Source: Bacteroidales bacterium
GTDB taxonomy: Bacteria > Bacteroidota > Bacteroidia > Bacteroidales > UBA932
NCBI GenBank assembly: GCA_017483985.1
Contig: JAFUUB010000109.1
Span: 1-8,167, forward strand
DNA: 8,167 bases
Direction of reading: 5' to 3'
Shown here piece by piece: positions 1 through 7,379 of the stretch. A model generated the notes under the pieces. It had not been told where the DNA came from. It saw only the letters and a list, made by a program, of their open reading frames with translations, and did no database searches. The stretch's first letter is position 1; every line of letters starts with the position of its first letter. The position numbers were made by a program, and so were the translations under genes.

Positions 1-1349
1 ATCGCCTCCTTCAGGGCCTCGCGGAAATGGTAGGTCTCGATGTATTTCTCGAGGGCCTCCTTCGCGGGGATGATCTGGGCGAGGGTCTCGGCATCGACGG
101 CCTCGGGCTTCAGGTTGGCCGGGACCTTGCCGCCGAAGTACTTGTGTGTCAGGACTACGGCGCGGTTGACGAAGTTGCCGAAGATGGCCACGAGCTCGGA
201 ATTGTTGCGCTGCTGGAAGTCCTTCCAGGTGAAGTCATTGTCCTTGGTCTCCGGGGCGTTGGCGCAGAGCACGTAGCGGAGGACATCCTCCTGGCCCTTG
301 AACTCGTCGACAAACTCGTTGACCCAGACCGCCCAGCCGCGGGAGGTCGAGATCTTGTCACCCTCGAGGTTCAGGAACTCGTTGGAAGGGACGTTGTCCG
401 GCAGGACATAGTCGCCATAGGCCTTCAGCATGGACGGGAAGACGATGCAGTGGAAGACGATGTTGTCCTTGCCGATAAAATGCACCAGCTTCGTATCTTC
501 GGATTTCCACCATTTCTCCCAGCTCTGGGGGAGGAGTTCCTTGGTGTTGGAGATGTAGCCGATCGGAGCGTCGAACCAGACATAGAGGACCTTGCCTTCG
601 GCGCCGTCCACCGGGACGGGCACGCCCCAGTCCAGGTCGCGGCTCACGGCACGCGGCTGCAGGCCGCCGTCCAGCCAGCTCTTGCACTGGCCGTAGACAT
701 TGGATTTCCATTCCTTGTGCTGCTCGAGGATCCAGTCCCTCAGCCAGGGTTCATAGCGGTCCAGCGGCAGGTACCAGTGCTTGGTCTTGCGCTTCTCGAT
801 CACGCCGCCGCTCAGGCGGGAATGCGGGTCGATCAGCTCGGTCGGGCTCAGGGTGCTGCCGCATTTCTCGCACTGGTCGCCGTAAGCATGCGGATTGCCG
901 CATTTCGGGCAGGTGCCTTCGATGTAACGGTCCGCCAGGAAGGTCTTCGCCTCGACGTCATAGTACTGCTCGCTCTCCTGAGTGATGAACTTGTCATCGT
1001 CGTAGAGCTTGCGGAAGAACTCGGAGGCATTCTGCTCGTGGACCTTGGAAGTCGTACGGGAATAGATATCGAAATTGATGCCCAGTCCGGTGAAGGCATC
1101 CTTCATGATCTGGTGGTATTTGTCGACGATGTCCTGCGGGCTCACGCCCTGCTCGCGGGCCTTGATCGTGATCGGCACGCCATGCTCGTCGCTGCCGCAG
1201 ATGAAAACGACATCCTCGCCCCGGAGGCGCAGGTACCGCACGTAAATGTCGCCCGGGATGTAGGCACCGGCCAAGTGGCCGATGTGCACCGGTCCGTTGG
1301 CGTACGGGAGCGCACAGGTAACGAGGGTTCTCTTGAATTGCTTGTCCAT
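1..1349 (-). CDS. metG: Methionyl-tRNA synthetase, partial (C-terminal part beyond window)
   Basis: MetG is a cytoplasmic class I aminoacyl-tRNA synthetase that charges tRNA-Met with methionine using ATP. Reading leftwards, 449 codons are present. The N-terminus has the Rossmann-fold ATP-binding signature HIGH at residues 22-25 and the SDEHG motif near 53-57. A zinc knuckle in the connective domain has paired cysteines at about 147/150 and 160/163. The KMSKS loop is present as KISTS at 332-336, a form I know from other Bacteroidota MetG proteins. The anticodon-binding helical domain begins around 370. The family in this phylum is about 680 residues, so roughly 230 residues, including any C-terminal tRNA-binding domain, lie beyond position 1. 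I chose the start at 1349 because MDKQFKRT aligns with the usual N-terminus (M-E-K-K-F-K-R). An in-frame ATG at 1364 would add five residues. The gene follows dnaG closely with no visible promoter or terminator, so it is probably in the same operon. Confidence 0.97.
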   Translation of the reverse strand, partial: MDKQFKRTLVTCALPYANGPVHIGHLAGAYIPGDIYVRYLRLRGEDVVFICGSDEHGVPITIKAREQGVSPQDIVDKYHQIMKDAFTGLGINFDIYSRTTSKVHEQNASEFFRKLYDDDKFITQESEQYYDVEAKTFLADRYIEGTCPKCGNPHAYGDQCEKCGSTLSPTELIDPHSRLSGGVIEKRKTKHWYLPLDRYEPWLRDWILEQHKEWKSNVYGQCKSWLDGGLQPRAVSRDLDWGVPVPVDGAEGKVLYVWFDAPIGYISNTKELLPQSWEKWWKSEDTKLVHFIGKDNIVFHCIVFPSMLKAYGDYVLPDNVPSNEFLNLEGDKISTSRGWAVWVNEFVDEFKGQEDVLRYVLCANAPETKDNDFTWKDFQQRNNSELVAIFGNFVNRAVVLTHKYFGGKVPANLKPEAVDAETLAQIIPAKEALEKYIETYHFREALKEA

Positions 1350-1376
1350 ATTATCTAGTTTCATTATTGTTTCTGT

Positions 1377-3368
1377 CTATTGCACCCGTCCCAGGGTCTT
1401 CAGCACCCGGGCCCGGAGGACGGTCAACTGCTGGAGTTCCCGCAGCAGGTCCAGCTGCTGCCCGGCGGGGGCGTCCTTAAGGGCGGCCTCGATCTCGCGC
1501 TGGCGTACCGCCACGCGTTTTTCCTGGTAGACCCGGATGGAACGGGGCACCCGCATGACCAGCATGGTCGCCGTCGCGGTCATCGCCGCCTGGTAATTCT
1601 TGACCGTCAAGTTGTAACGCTCCTGGGTCAGCTGCGCCGTCATGTCCGCCACCGTCCGGTCCGCACCGTCCATCAGCATCCGCACGATCCCGTCCTGGTC
1701 CAGTTCGGGCCGTCCGTCATACACGGCGAAATAGGCATCGTACGTCCGCTGGAAGACCGTATTGACAAACGAGAAGCTGTCGGCCTCCAGGTTGCTCCGG
1801 ATGAAATCGGCCACGGTGCTGTTCCCTTCCGGATCGTAGAATTCGTGGTCGGTCTCGAATTCCAGTTCGGACACGCCCCAGTTCAGGATGAACCAGAGCA
1901 GTTCCCGCTCACACGGGGCCAGGACCGGATTCTCGTAAGCCAGGTCCTCGACCGTCGGAACCGGTACGTCCTGCGGCCCCGGATCGCCCGGCTGGGCCTC
2001 GGGCGCTTCCGAAAGGCGCTCCCGGCGGGCCTGCTCCCGGTCGGCGGCCGCCTGGTCATCCACCAGCATTTTCTCCCGGGTCCGGCGGACCCGCTGGAAC
2101 AGGATCTGCGAGTCGATGTCGAACCGTTCGGCCGTCGCCTGGACAAAGACGGTCCGCTTGACCTGGTCCGGGATCAGGGCGATGGTGTCGGCGATGTCAT
2201 TGATCAGTTCGGCCCGTTTGAGGGGGTCGTTGCCCGCCTCGGCCAGGGTCCGGTCGGTCTTGAAGGAAATGAAATCCTGTTCGTTGGCGGCGAGGAATTC
2301 CTGCACCTCTTCCAGGCTGTGCTTGCGGGAATAGGAGTCCGGGTCGTCCCCGTCGGGGATCAGGACCACCTTGACGTTCAGGCCCTCTTTCAGGGCCAGT
2401 CCGATGCCGCGTTCGGCGGCATGGATACCCGCTCCGTCCCCGTCGAACATCAGCACCAGGTTCTCGGTGAATTTCCGCACGACGCGGATCTGGTCCACGG
2501 TAAAGGAGGTTCCGCACGGGGCCACCACGTTGGTAATGCCCAGCTGGTGCATGCTCAGCACGTCCAGGTAGCCCTCGACGATGTAGCACCGCCCCTGGCG
2601 GACGATTTCGGTCCGGGCGAAGTACAGCCCGTACAGTGTCTTATCTTTCAGGTAGATTTCCGTCGTCGGGGAGTTGACATACTTCGGGACGGATTTGTCC
2701 GATGACAGGGTCCGGCCGCCGAAGGCCACCACCCGGCCGCTGACGGAATGGATCGGGAACATGACCCGGTCCGAGAAGAGGTCGGCCATGTGACCGTCCT
2801 CATATTGCTTGCACAGGCCGGTCGCGGTCAGGTATTCGTCCTTGTAGCCTTTGGCGCGCGCCGCATCCAGCAGGGCGTGCCGCCCTTTCGGCGCCCAGCC
2901 CAGGCCGTATTTTTCGATGGTCGCATCTTCCAGTCCGCGGCTGCGGAAATAGGCCAGGCCGACGGCGCGGCCCTCCCCTTCCTTGAGGGCGTCCTTGTAG
3001 AACTGGCCGGCGAACTCGCTGACCAGCAGGAGGCTTTCGTTGCGCTGGCGCGCAGCGATTTCTTCAGCGGTCTGCTCTTTTTCGACGACTTCGATGTGGT
3101 ATTTCCGGGCCAGGTATTTCAGAGCCTCGACGTAAGACAGGTTCTCATGTTCCATCACGAAGCCCACGGCCGTCCCGGACTTGCCGCAGCCGAAGCACTT
3201 GTAGATGCCCTTGGACGGCGAGACATAGAAAGACGGGGTCTTCTCGTTGTGGAACGGACAGCAGGCCACGTAGTTGGCCCCGCGGCGCCTGAGCGTCACG
3301 AAATCCCCTACCACTTCGACGATCTGGGCCGAATCGAGGATCTTGGCTACGGTGTCCTGCGGGATCAT
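1377..3368 (-). CDS. dnaG: DNA primase DnaG
   Basis: DnaG makes the short RNA primers for leading-strand initiation and every Okazaki fragment, working with the DnaB helicase at the fork. The 663-residue length is normal. The N-terminal zinc-binding domain has the CHC2 ligands C37, H40, C58 and C61. The RNA polymerase core follows. Its TOPRIM fold carries the acidic catalytic residues: EGYLD at 265-269, DGDGAG at 309-314 and DPD at 342-344. A charged, proline-rich linker at about 445-485 leads into a divergent helical C-terminal region, the expected DnaB-interaction module. The ATG at 3368 gives the canonical start M-I-P-x-x-T-V. It lies only 3 bp after the stop of the upstream membrane-protein gene, so translation is probably coupled. 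No Shine-Dalgarno sequence is evident. metG begins 27 bp after the stop. I see no frameshift or missing catalytic residue. Confidence 0.98.
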   Translation of the reverse strand: MIPQDTVAKILDSAQIVEVVGDFVTLRRRGANYVACCPFHNEKTPSFYVSPSKGIYKCFGCGKSGTAVGFVMEHENLSYVEALKYLARKYHIEVVEKEQTAEEIAARQRNESLLLVSEFAGQFYKDALKEGEGRAVGLAYFRSRGLEDATIEKYGLGWAPKGRHALLDAARAKGYKDEYLTATGLCKQYEDGHMADLFSDRVMFPIHSVSGRVVAFGGRTLSSDKSVPKYVNSPTTEIYLKDKTLYGLYFARTEIVRQGRCYIVEGYLDVLSMHQLGITNVVAPCGTSFTVDQIRVVRKFTENLVLMFDGDGAGIHAAERGIGLALKEGLNVKVVLIPDGDDPDSYSRKHSLEEVQEFLAANEQDFISFKTDRTLAEAGNDPLKRAELINDIADTIALIPDQVKRTVFVQATAERFDIDSQILFQRVRRTREKMLVDDQAAADREQARRERLSEAPEAQPGDPGPQDVPVPTVEDLAYENPVLAPCERELLWFILNWGVSELEFETDHEFYDPEGNSTVADFIRSNLEADSFSFVNTVFQRTYDAYFAVYDGRPELDQDGIVRMLMDGADRTVADMTAQLTQERYNLTVKNYQAAMTATATMLVMRVPRSIRVYQEKRVAVRQREIEAALKDAPAGQQLDLLRELQQLTVLRARVLKTLGRVQ

Positions 3369-3371
3369 CTG

Positions 3372-4049
3372 CTATTCGCCGGTATGGTTGCTGGTCCAGA
3401 ACCCGGTCTCCTGCGGATCGTCCACCTTCTCGTAAGGTACGTCCCTGACTTCCGTCAGGTCCGTTTCCGGGGCAGGCTCCGCGGCCGTCGCTTCCGACTT
3501 CCCGGCATAGCGGATCTCATATTCCTCCCGGGCACGGGTCATCCGGCGGGTAGACAGGAGTTCGGTCACGCCGTAATAGATCAGCAGGATGCCGGCCAGG
3601 CGGCTCATCACCGTGTTCTCCCAGGGATTGGCCAGCAAGGTGATGCCGCCGATCACGGCGAGGCCGGACAGGAGCAGCGGGATCAGGCCGGCGCCCAGCA
3701 GGGAAATGGTCCCGCTCATGACGACGAACTGGAGGATCCCGAAAAGGATCAGGACGATGCCGATGGCCGCCACGATGAAGCCGGCCACGGCTCCCGGCCA
3801 GAAAAAGAGGATCAGGCCGAGCAGGATATCCACGCCGCCGTTCACGCACATCAGGGGCAGCGCCCCTTCCTTGCGCTTGGTGTAACCGTGGATGAGAGAG
3901 ACGATGCCCGCTACGACCAGCAGGGCGGCGATGATCTTGACGACCACCACGGAAGCGTCCGTCCGCAACAGCATCACGAGTCCGATCGCGATGGCGGAAA
4001 GGGCGCGCAGGATGCTGCTGAACCGGGTTTTATATCCGAAAAAAATCAT
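3372..4049 (-). CDS. HdeD/DUF308-like six-helix inner-membrane protein
   Basis: This is a 225-residue integral membrane protein of unknown function. Hydrophobic segments lie at about 12-29, 33-54, 70-86, 87-110, 117-140 and 148-165. They are followed by a basic stretch (TRRMTRAREE) and an acidic, probably cytoplasmic tail of about 45 residues. The three helix pairs with glycine-rich turns resemble the DUF308/HdeD family. The E. coli member is linked to acid resistance, but the biochemical role is unknown. I chose the ATG at 4049 because reading further upstream would need a TTG start at 4139, would overlap the recQ terminator and would add a non-hydrophobic 30-residue leader. A match to the Bacteroidota -7 promoter box lies about 30 bp upstream, so this gene probably heads the operon with dnaG and metG. 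The family assignment comes from the helix pattern, not from a diagnostic motif. Confidence 0.8.
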   Translation of the reverse strand: MIFFGYKTRFSSILRALSAIAIGLVMLLRTDASVVVVKIIAALLVVAGIVSLIHGYTKRKEGALPLMCVNGGVDILLGLILFFWPGAVAGFIVAAIGIVLILFGILQFVVMSGTISLLGAGLIPLLLSGLAVIGGITLLANPWENTVMSRLAGILLIYYGVTELLSTRRMTRAREEYEIRYAGKSEATAAEPAPETDLTEVRDVPYEKVDDPQETGFWTSNHTGE

Positions 4050-4077
4050 GTTTCGTTCCAGTTTATGCTTTAACTTG

Positions 4078-4085
4078 CAAATATA
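4078..4085 (-). promoter_or_regulatory. Candidate sigma-ABfr -7 box for the DUF308-dnaG-metG operon
   Basis: On the minus strand this reads TATATTTG followed by C. That is an exact match to the Bacteroidota -7 consensus TAnnTTTG, 28 bp upstream of the ATG at 4049. It implies a transcription start near 4070 and a leader of roughly 20 nt. I see no TTTG at the expected -33 distance; that region falls inside the recQ terminator stem. The box match is seen directly, and promoter activity is inferred. Confidence 0.6.
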
Positions 4086-4087
4086 AC

Positions 4088-4111
4088 AAAAAGCCCGGAA
4101 ATAATCCGGGC
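4088..4111 (-). terminator. Rho-independent terminator of recQ
   Basis: On the minus strand, 24 nt after the recQ stop, a perfect 6-bp stem GCCCGG/CCGGGC encloses a 7-nt AT loop (4099-4105) and is followed directly by TTTTT (4092-4088). This is a compact intrinsic terminator read in the recQ direction. It ends only about 3 bp before the promoter box of the next operon, so it probably insulates the dnaG operon from recQ read-through. Confidence 0.8.
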
Positions 4112-4135
4112 CTTTAAGGGGTAATTCGCGCGCGA

Positions 4136-6346
4136 TCAATTCGCCACCTCGCTGAGGAATTTCAGGCGGACCAGGCGGATCTCGATTTCCTCGTAATCGG
4201 GACCGAGCGCCGCGATGGCATCGGCGACGGAATCGGACTGGGCTTCATTCCGGAAATAATCGTAGATCTCCTCGACGACATCCGCATCCAGGTTGGCCTT
4301 GATGTAATAGTCCAGGTTGAGCCGGGTGCCGTATTCGACGATGTTCTCGATCTCGGAAAGCAGTTCGTCCATCTCCATGCCCTTGGACTCGGCGATGTCT
4401 TCCAGGTCGAGCCGCCGGTCGATGCACTGGATGATGTAGATCTTGTTCTGGGACTTGGAAGCGATGGACTTGACCACGAAGTCGTCCGGCCGGGTGATGT
4501 CATTCTCTTCCACGTACTTGCGGATGAGGTCCATGAATTCCTTGCCATACTTCCTGGCCTTGCCCTCGCCCACGCCCTGGCAGTTCTTGAGCTCGTCGAC
4601 GGTCAGCGGATACATGATCGACATGTCGTCCAGCGAAGGGTCGGTGAAGATGACCCACGGCTGGAGATGCAGCCGTTTGGCCACGCTCTTGCGCAGGTCC
4701 TTGAGCATCGCGAGCAGGGTCGGGTCGCCGGCTCCGCCACCGCCGCGCATGGCGGCATGGGCAGCCGCAGCCTCCTCGTCCTCTTCATCGTCGGTGCCGT
4801 CGGAGAAAACCCGGTCTTCAGCCATCGGGACCGGGTACGGGGCAGTCTGGAAAGCCTTTCCCTTTTCCGTCACGGCGATCAGGCCGTAGCTCTCGATTTC
4901 CTTCTCCAGCAGGTGCAGGATGAGGCCCTGGTGGATGACCATGCACCAGAATTTCTCGTCGTGCTGCTTGCCGGCGCCGAAATAGGTCAGCCGGTCATGC
5001 TGGTAGGACTTGATCATGGCGCCGGTTTTTCCGGCGAGGATGGCCGCCAGGTGCTCGATCTTGAAATGTTCCGGGAGGGCCTGGATCAGCCCGATGACCA
5101 GCAGCAGGTGCTTCTGGCCGTCAAAGCGGGTCTTCGGGGTCACGCAATTGTCGCAGGAGCCGCAGTTCTCATGCGGATAATCCTCCCCGAAGTAGTTCAG
5201 CAGCAATTTCCTGCGACACTCTCCGGACTCGGCGTAGGCGACCGTCTCCATCAGCAGCTGGCGCCCGATCTCCTGCTCGGAAACGGGCTTGCCCTGCATG
5301 AATTTCTCCAGCTTCTGGATGTCCTTGTAGCTGTAGTAGGTGATGCAGCGGCCTTCCTTGCCGTCACGCCCGGCCCGGCCGGTCTCCTGGTAGTAGCCCT
5401 CGATGCTCTTGGGGATGTCGTAATGGATCACGAAACGGACGTCCGGCTTGTCGATGCCCATTCCGAAGGCGATGGTCGCCACGATGACGTCCACCGACTC
5501 CATCAGGAAGGCATCCTGGTTGTCGGCACGGGTCTTGGCGTCCAGGCCGGCATGGTACGGAAGGGCCTTGATGCCGTTGATGGTCAGGAGCTGGGCCATT
5601 TCCTCCACCTTCTTGCGGCTGAGGCAGTAGATGATCCCGGACTTGCCGGGGTTCTGCCGGATGAACTTGATGATATCCTTCTCCGGCTCCACCTTGTCCC
5701 GGACCTCGTAATACAGGTTGGGACGGTTGAAGGAACTCTTGAACACCTTGGCATCCGGCATGCCGAGGTTCTTGAGGATGTCGCTCTGGACCTTGGGCGT
5801 GGCCGTTGCTGTCAGGGCGATGATCGGGGCCCGGCCAATCTCGTCCACGATGGCGCGGATCCGGCGGTATTCCGGCCGGAAATCATGTCCCCATTCGGAG
5901 ATGCAGTGGGCCTCGTCCACGGCGTAGAACGAGATCCGGATCTCCTTGAGGAGGGCGATGTTCTCTTCCTTCGTCAGGGATTCCGGTGCGACGTACAGCA
6001 GTTTGGTCACGCCGCTGAGCAGGTCCTCGCGGACCGCCATGACCTGGGCTTTGTTCAGGGAAGAGTTGAGAAAATGGGCGATGCCTTCGTTGCCGGCCAC
6101 GAATCCACGGATGGCATCCACCTGGTTTTTCATCAGGGCGATCAGCGGAGAAATCACGATGGCCGTTCCCTCCATGAGCAGGGCGGGCAACTGATAGCAG
6201 AGGGATTTCCCGCCTCCGGTCGGCATCAGGACGAAAGCATTTCCGCCATCGACCAGATAGCGGATGACTTCCTCCTGATCTCCTTTGAAGGTGTCATAAC
6301 CGAAGAATTCCTTCAGTTTGGCATGGATGGATTGGGTGTCGATCAT
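4136..6346 (-). CDS. recQ: ATP-dependent DNA helicase RecQ
   Basis: RecQ is a 3'-5' superfamily 2 DNA helicase used in recombination, repair and restart of stalled forks. The predicted protein has 736 residues. Helicase motifs appear in order: motif 0 (F-K-x-D-Q, 20-24), Walker A MPTGGGKS (41-48), DEAH (144-147) with the RecQ aromatic-rich loop to about 160, TATAT (179-183), and motif VI QETGRAGRDG (320-329). The RQC zinc site has C377, C395, C398 and C401, followed by a winged helix to about 500. An acidic, Ala/Gly-rich linker (517-540) precedes an HRDC domain (about 541-615). About 120 further residues resemble the RQC-associated helix-turn-helix region (HTH_40 type) of longer RecQ proteins. 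E. coli RecQ has about 610 residues and lacks this tail. I chose the ATG at 6346 because the reading frame extends further only through a TTG. The gene appears monocistronic, with its own terminator. Confidence 0.97.
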   Translation of the reverse strand: MIDTQSIHAKLKEFFGYDTFKGDQEEVIRYLVDGGNAFVLMPTGGGKSLCYQLPALLMEGTAIVISPLIALMKNQVDAIRGFVAGNEGIAHFLNSSLNKAQVMAVREDLLSGVTKLLYVAPESLTKEENIALLKEIRISFYAVDEAHCISEWGHDFRPEYRRIRAIVDEIGRAPIIALTATATPKVQSDILKNLGMPDAKVFKSSFNRPNLYYEVRDKVEPEKDIIKFIRQNPGKSGIIYCLSRKKVEEMAQLLTINGIKALPYHAGLDAKTRADNQDAFLMESVDVIVATIAFGMGIDKPDVRFVIHYDIPKSIEGYYQETGRAGRDGKEGRCITYYSYKDIQKLEKFMQGKPVSEQEIGRQLLMETVAYAESGECRRKLLLNYFGEDYPHENCGSCDNCVTPKTRFDGQKHLLLVIGLIQALPEHFKIEHLAAILAGKTGAMIKSYQHDRLTYFGAGKQHDEKFWCMVIHQGLILHLLEKEIESYGLIAVTEKGKAFQTAPYPVPMAEDRVFSDGTDDEEDEEAAAAHAAMRGGGGAGDPTLLAMLKDLRKSVAKRLHLQPWVIFTDPSLDDMSIMYPLTVDELKNCQGVGEGKARKYGKEFMDLIRKYVEENDITRPDDFVVKSIASKSQNKIYIIQCIDRRLDLEDIAESKGMEMDELLSEIENIVEYGTRLNLDYYIKANLDADVVEEIYDYFRNEAQSDSVADAIAALGPDYEEIEIRLVRLKFLSEVAN

Positions 6347-6378
6347 AGAGGCCGGTTTTGAAAACCTTATAAATATAA

Positions 6379-6390
6379 GCAAATTTTTGC
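6379..6390 (-). promoter_or_regulatory. Candidate recQ promoter box within a 12-bp inverted repeat
   Basis: GCAAA-TT-TTTGC is a palindromic element 33 bp upstream of the recQ ATG. On the minus strand its half AAAATTTGC (6387-6379) matches the -7 consensus TAnnTTTGC except for the first base. A second near-match, TATATTTA, lies at 6377-6370. A TTTG at 6415-6412 could serve as the -33 element, but the spacing of 24 nt is somewhat long. The symmetry could also be an operator. Which box is used cannot be settled from sequence. Confidence 0.35.
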
Positions 6391-6513
6391 ATTTTCCTAA
6401 TCATTTCGGTTCAAATCTCCAATTTTTGGTGTTTTTTTCAATGTTTTCGTTACAGTGAATGACGGGGAGAGAAAACTTCCGGGCCAAATCGCGGTTATTC
6501 CGATTTTTATTGC

Positions 6514-6522
6514 GATATTTGC
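6514..6522 (+). promoter_or_regulatory. Candidate -7 box for the FKBP-DUF3127 operon
   Basis: GATATTTGC differs from the Bacteroidota -7 consensus TAnnTTTGC only at its first base and lies 42 bp before the ATG at 6565. A second near-match, TGATTTTG, is at 6524-6531. No clear -33 TTTG is present. Confidence is modest because such boxes arise easily in AT-rich DNA. Confidence 0.4.
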
Positions 6523-6564
6523 ATGATTTTGTGTTTAGGATAAAACGCTAAAAAGTTATCATAT

Positions 6565-7377
6565 ATGAAGACATCCAAATTCTTCGCAGCCGCCATGGTA
6601 CTTGCCATGACCGTTGCATGCGGGCCGAAGGGCGGTAACGCCGCCAACGGTTCCCAGGCCGACTCGCTCGGCGTCGCCCAGAACGTCAAATCCACCAACC
6701 CGAAGGACTACCTCCCGACCAAGGCGCAGATCGATTCCGTCAGCTACCTGCTCGGTATCAACTTCGGCAGCTTCCTGAAAGGCTACAACTTCGGTGATGA
6801 CATCAACTATTCCCAGATGAAGCGCGGTATGGACGACTTCGTCAACTCCAAGGGCAACCAGCAGGATCCGGACTTCGTCAAGCAGTTCAAGATCGATCCC
6901 AACGAGATGACCCGCATCTTCAACGAGTACCTCGCCAAGCGCCAGGACTATGTCGCCGCCGTCAACATCCAGAAGGAGAAGGAATTCCTCGCCAAGAACC
7001 TCGGCAAGGGCTTCACCGAGACCGAAAGCGGCCTGCAGTACCTCATCGTCGAGGCCGGCAACGATGTGAAGCCGGGTCCCCAGGATACCGTCAAGGTCCG
7101 TTACAAGGGCACCCTGCCGGACGGCAGCGTGTTTGACGAGACCCCGGAAGGCGCCGAGCCCGTCTCCATGCGCCTGAACCAGGTCATCGCCGGCTGGACC
7201 GAAGGCCTGCAGCTGATCGGCGAAGGCGGCAAGATCAACCTTGTCATCCCGTCCAAGCTCGCCTACGGTGAGAACGGCAACCGCGGCATCGAGCCCAACA
7301 CCCCGCTCACCTTCGAGGTGGAAATGACCGAGGTCCATCCGTTCGTCGAACCCGTCGCCGAAGAGGAGAAGAAATAA
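6565..7377 (+). CDS. FKBP-type peptidyl-prolyl cis-trans isomerase, probable lipoprotein
   Basis: This 270-residue protein is predicted to catalyse cis-trans isomerisation of X-proline bonds and to assist protein folding in the envelope. The N-terminus (M-K-T-S-K, a hydrophobic stretch, then T-V-A-C) looks like a lipoprotein signal, with C19 as the lipidated residue. Threonine at -3 is atypical. Residues after the cysteine (GPKGG) lack the acidic surface-export signal of Bacteroidota, which suggests a periplasm-facing anchor. Residues ~46-145 are helical and resemble the FkpA/Mip N-terminal dimerisation domain. The C-terminal FKBP domain (~155-257) keeps the pocket residues equivalent to FKBP12: Y180, F190, D191, V207, I208, W211, Y234 and F250, so it should be active. 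The tail is acidic then basic (EEEKK). The ATG at 6565 is the natural start of the signal peptide. A DUF3127 gene follows 2 bp after the stop. Confidence 0.93.
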   Translation: MKTSKFFAAAMVLAMTVACGPKGGNAANGSQADSLGVAQNVKSTNPKDYLPTKAQIDSVSYLLGINFGSFLKGYNFGDDINYSQMKRGMDDFVNSKGNQQDPDFVKQFKIDPNEMTRIFNEYLAKRQDYVAAVNIQKEKEFLAKNLGKGFTETESGLQYLIVEAGNDVKPGPQDTVKVRYKGTLPDGSVFDETPEGAEPVSMRLNQVIAGWTEGLQLIGEGGKINLVIPSKLAYGENGNRGIEPNTPLTFEVEMTEVHPFVEPVAEEEKK

Positions 7378-7379
7378 GG

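Larger units (their letters stand above)
6347..6564. other. Divergent recQ / FKBP intergenic region
   Basis: These 218 bp are clearly AT-richer than the flanking genes and contain poly-T stretches (for example 6431-6438). They must hold the divergent promoters for recQ (leftwards) and the FKBP gene (rightwards). I see no convincing gene, tRNA or long hairpin. The only small frame, about 30 codons from an ATG at 6459, runs through the probable FKBP promoter. Confidence 0.6.

Noticed and set aside
332..366. KISTS instead of KMSKS in MetG as a possible defect
   Set aside because: This form is normal in Bacteroidota-type MetG as far as I recall, and all other catalytic elements are intact.
27..1358. 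Long plus-strand ORF (443 codons) opposite metG
   Set aside because: It is exactly antisense to an unmistakable metG with all motifs. Its translation is low-complexity (V, L, G, D, A rich), as expected for an antisense frame of GC-rich coding DNA.
1380..4073. Two plus-strand ORFs of 441 codons each, opposite dnaG and the DUF308 gene
   Set aside because: The opposite strand encodes dnaG and a six-helix membrane protein with clear domain patterns. The plus-strand translations show no recognisable motif, and the second crosses the dnaG/DUF308 gene boundary.
4050..4139. Thirty-residue N-terminal extension of the DUF308 protein from a TTG at 4139
   Set aside because: It would read through the recQ terminator and the promoter box. 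The ATG at 4049 gives a normal membrane-protein start.
4667..6361. Plus-strand ORF of 564 codons opposite recQ
   Set aside because: It mirrors recQ, which has every helicase motif. The antisense translation is His/Asp/Leu/Val biased and has no domain signature.
6347..6382. Twelve-residue extension of RecQ from a TTG at 6382
   Set aside because: It runs through the AT-rich promoter region. The M-I-D-T-Q start at 6346 leads straight into the conserved RecQ N-terminus.
6459..6551. Small basic ORF of about 30 codons between recQ and the FKBP gene
   Set aside because: It has no ribosome binding site or recognisable motif and overlaps the likely FKBP promoter region.
6559..7338. Minus-strand ORF of 259 codons opposite the FKBP gene
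   Set aside because: The plus strand has a full FKBP active site and signal peptide. The antisense frame is a compositional shadow.
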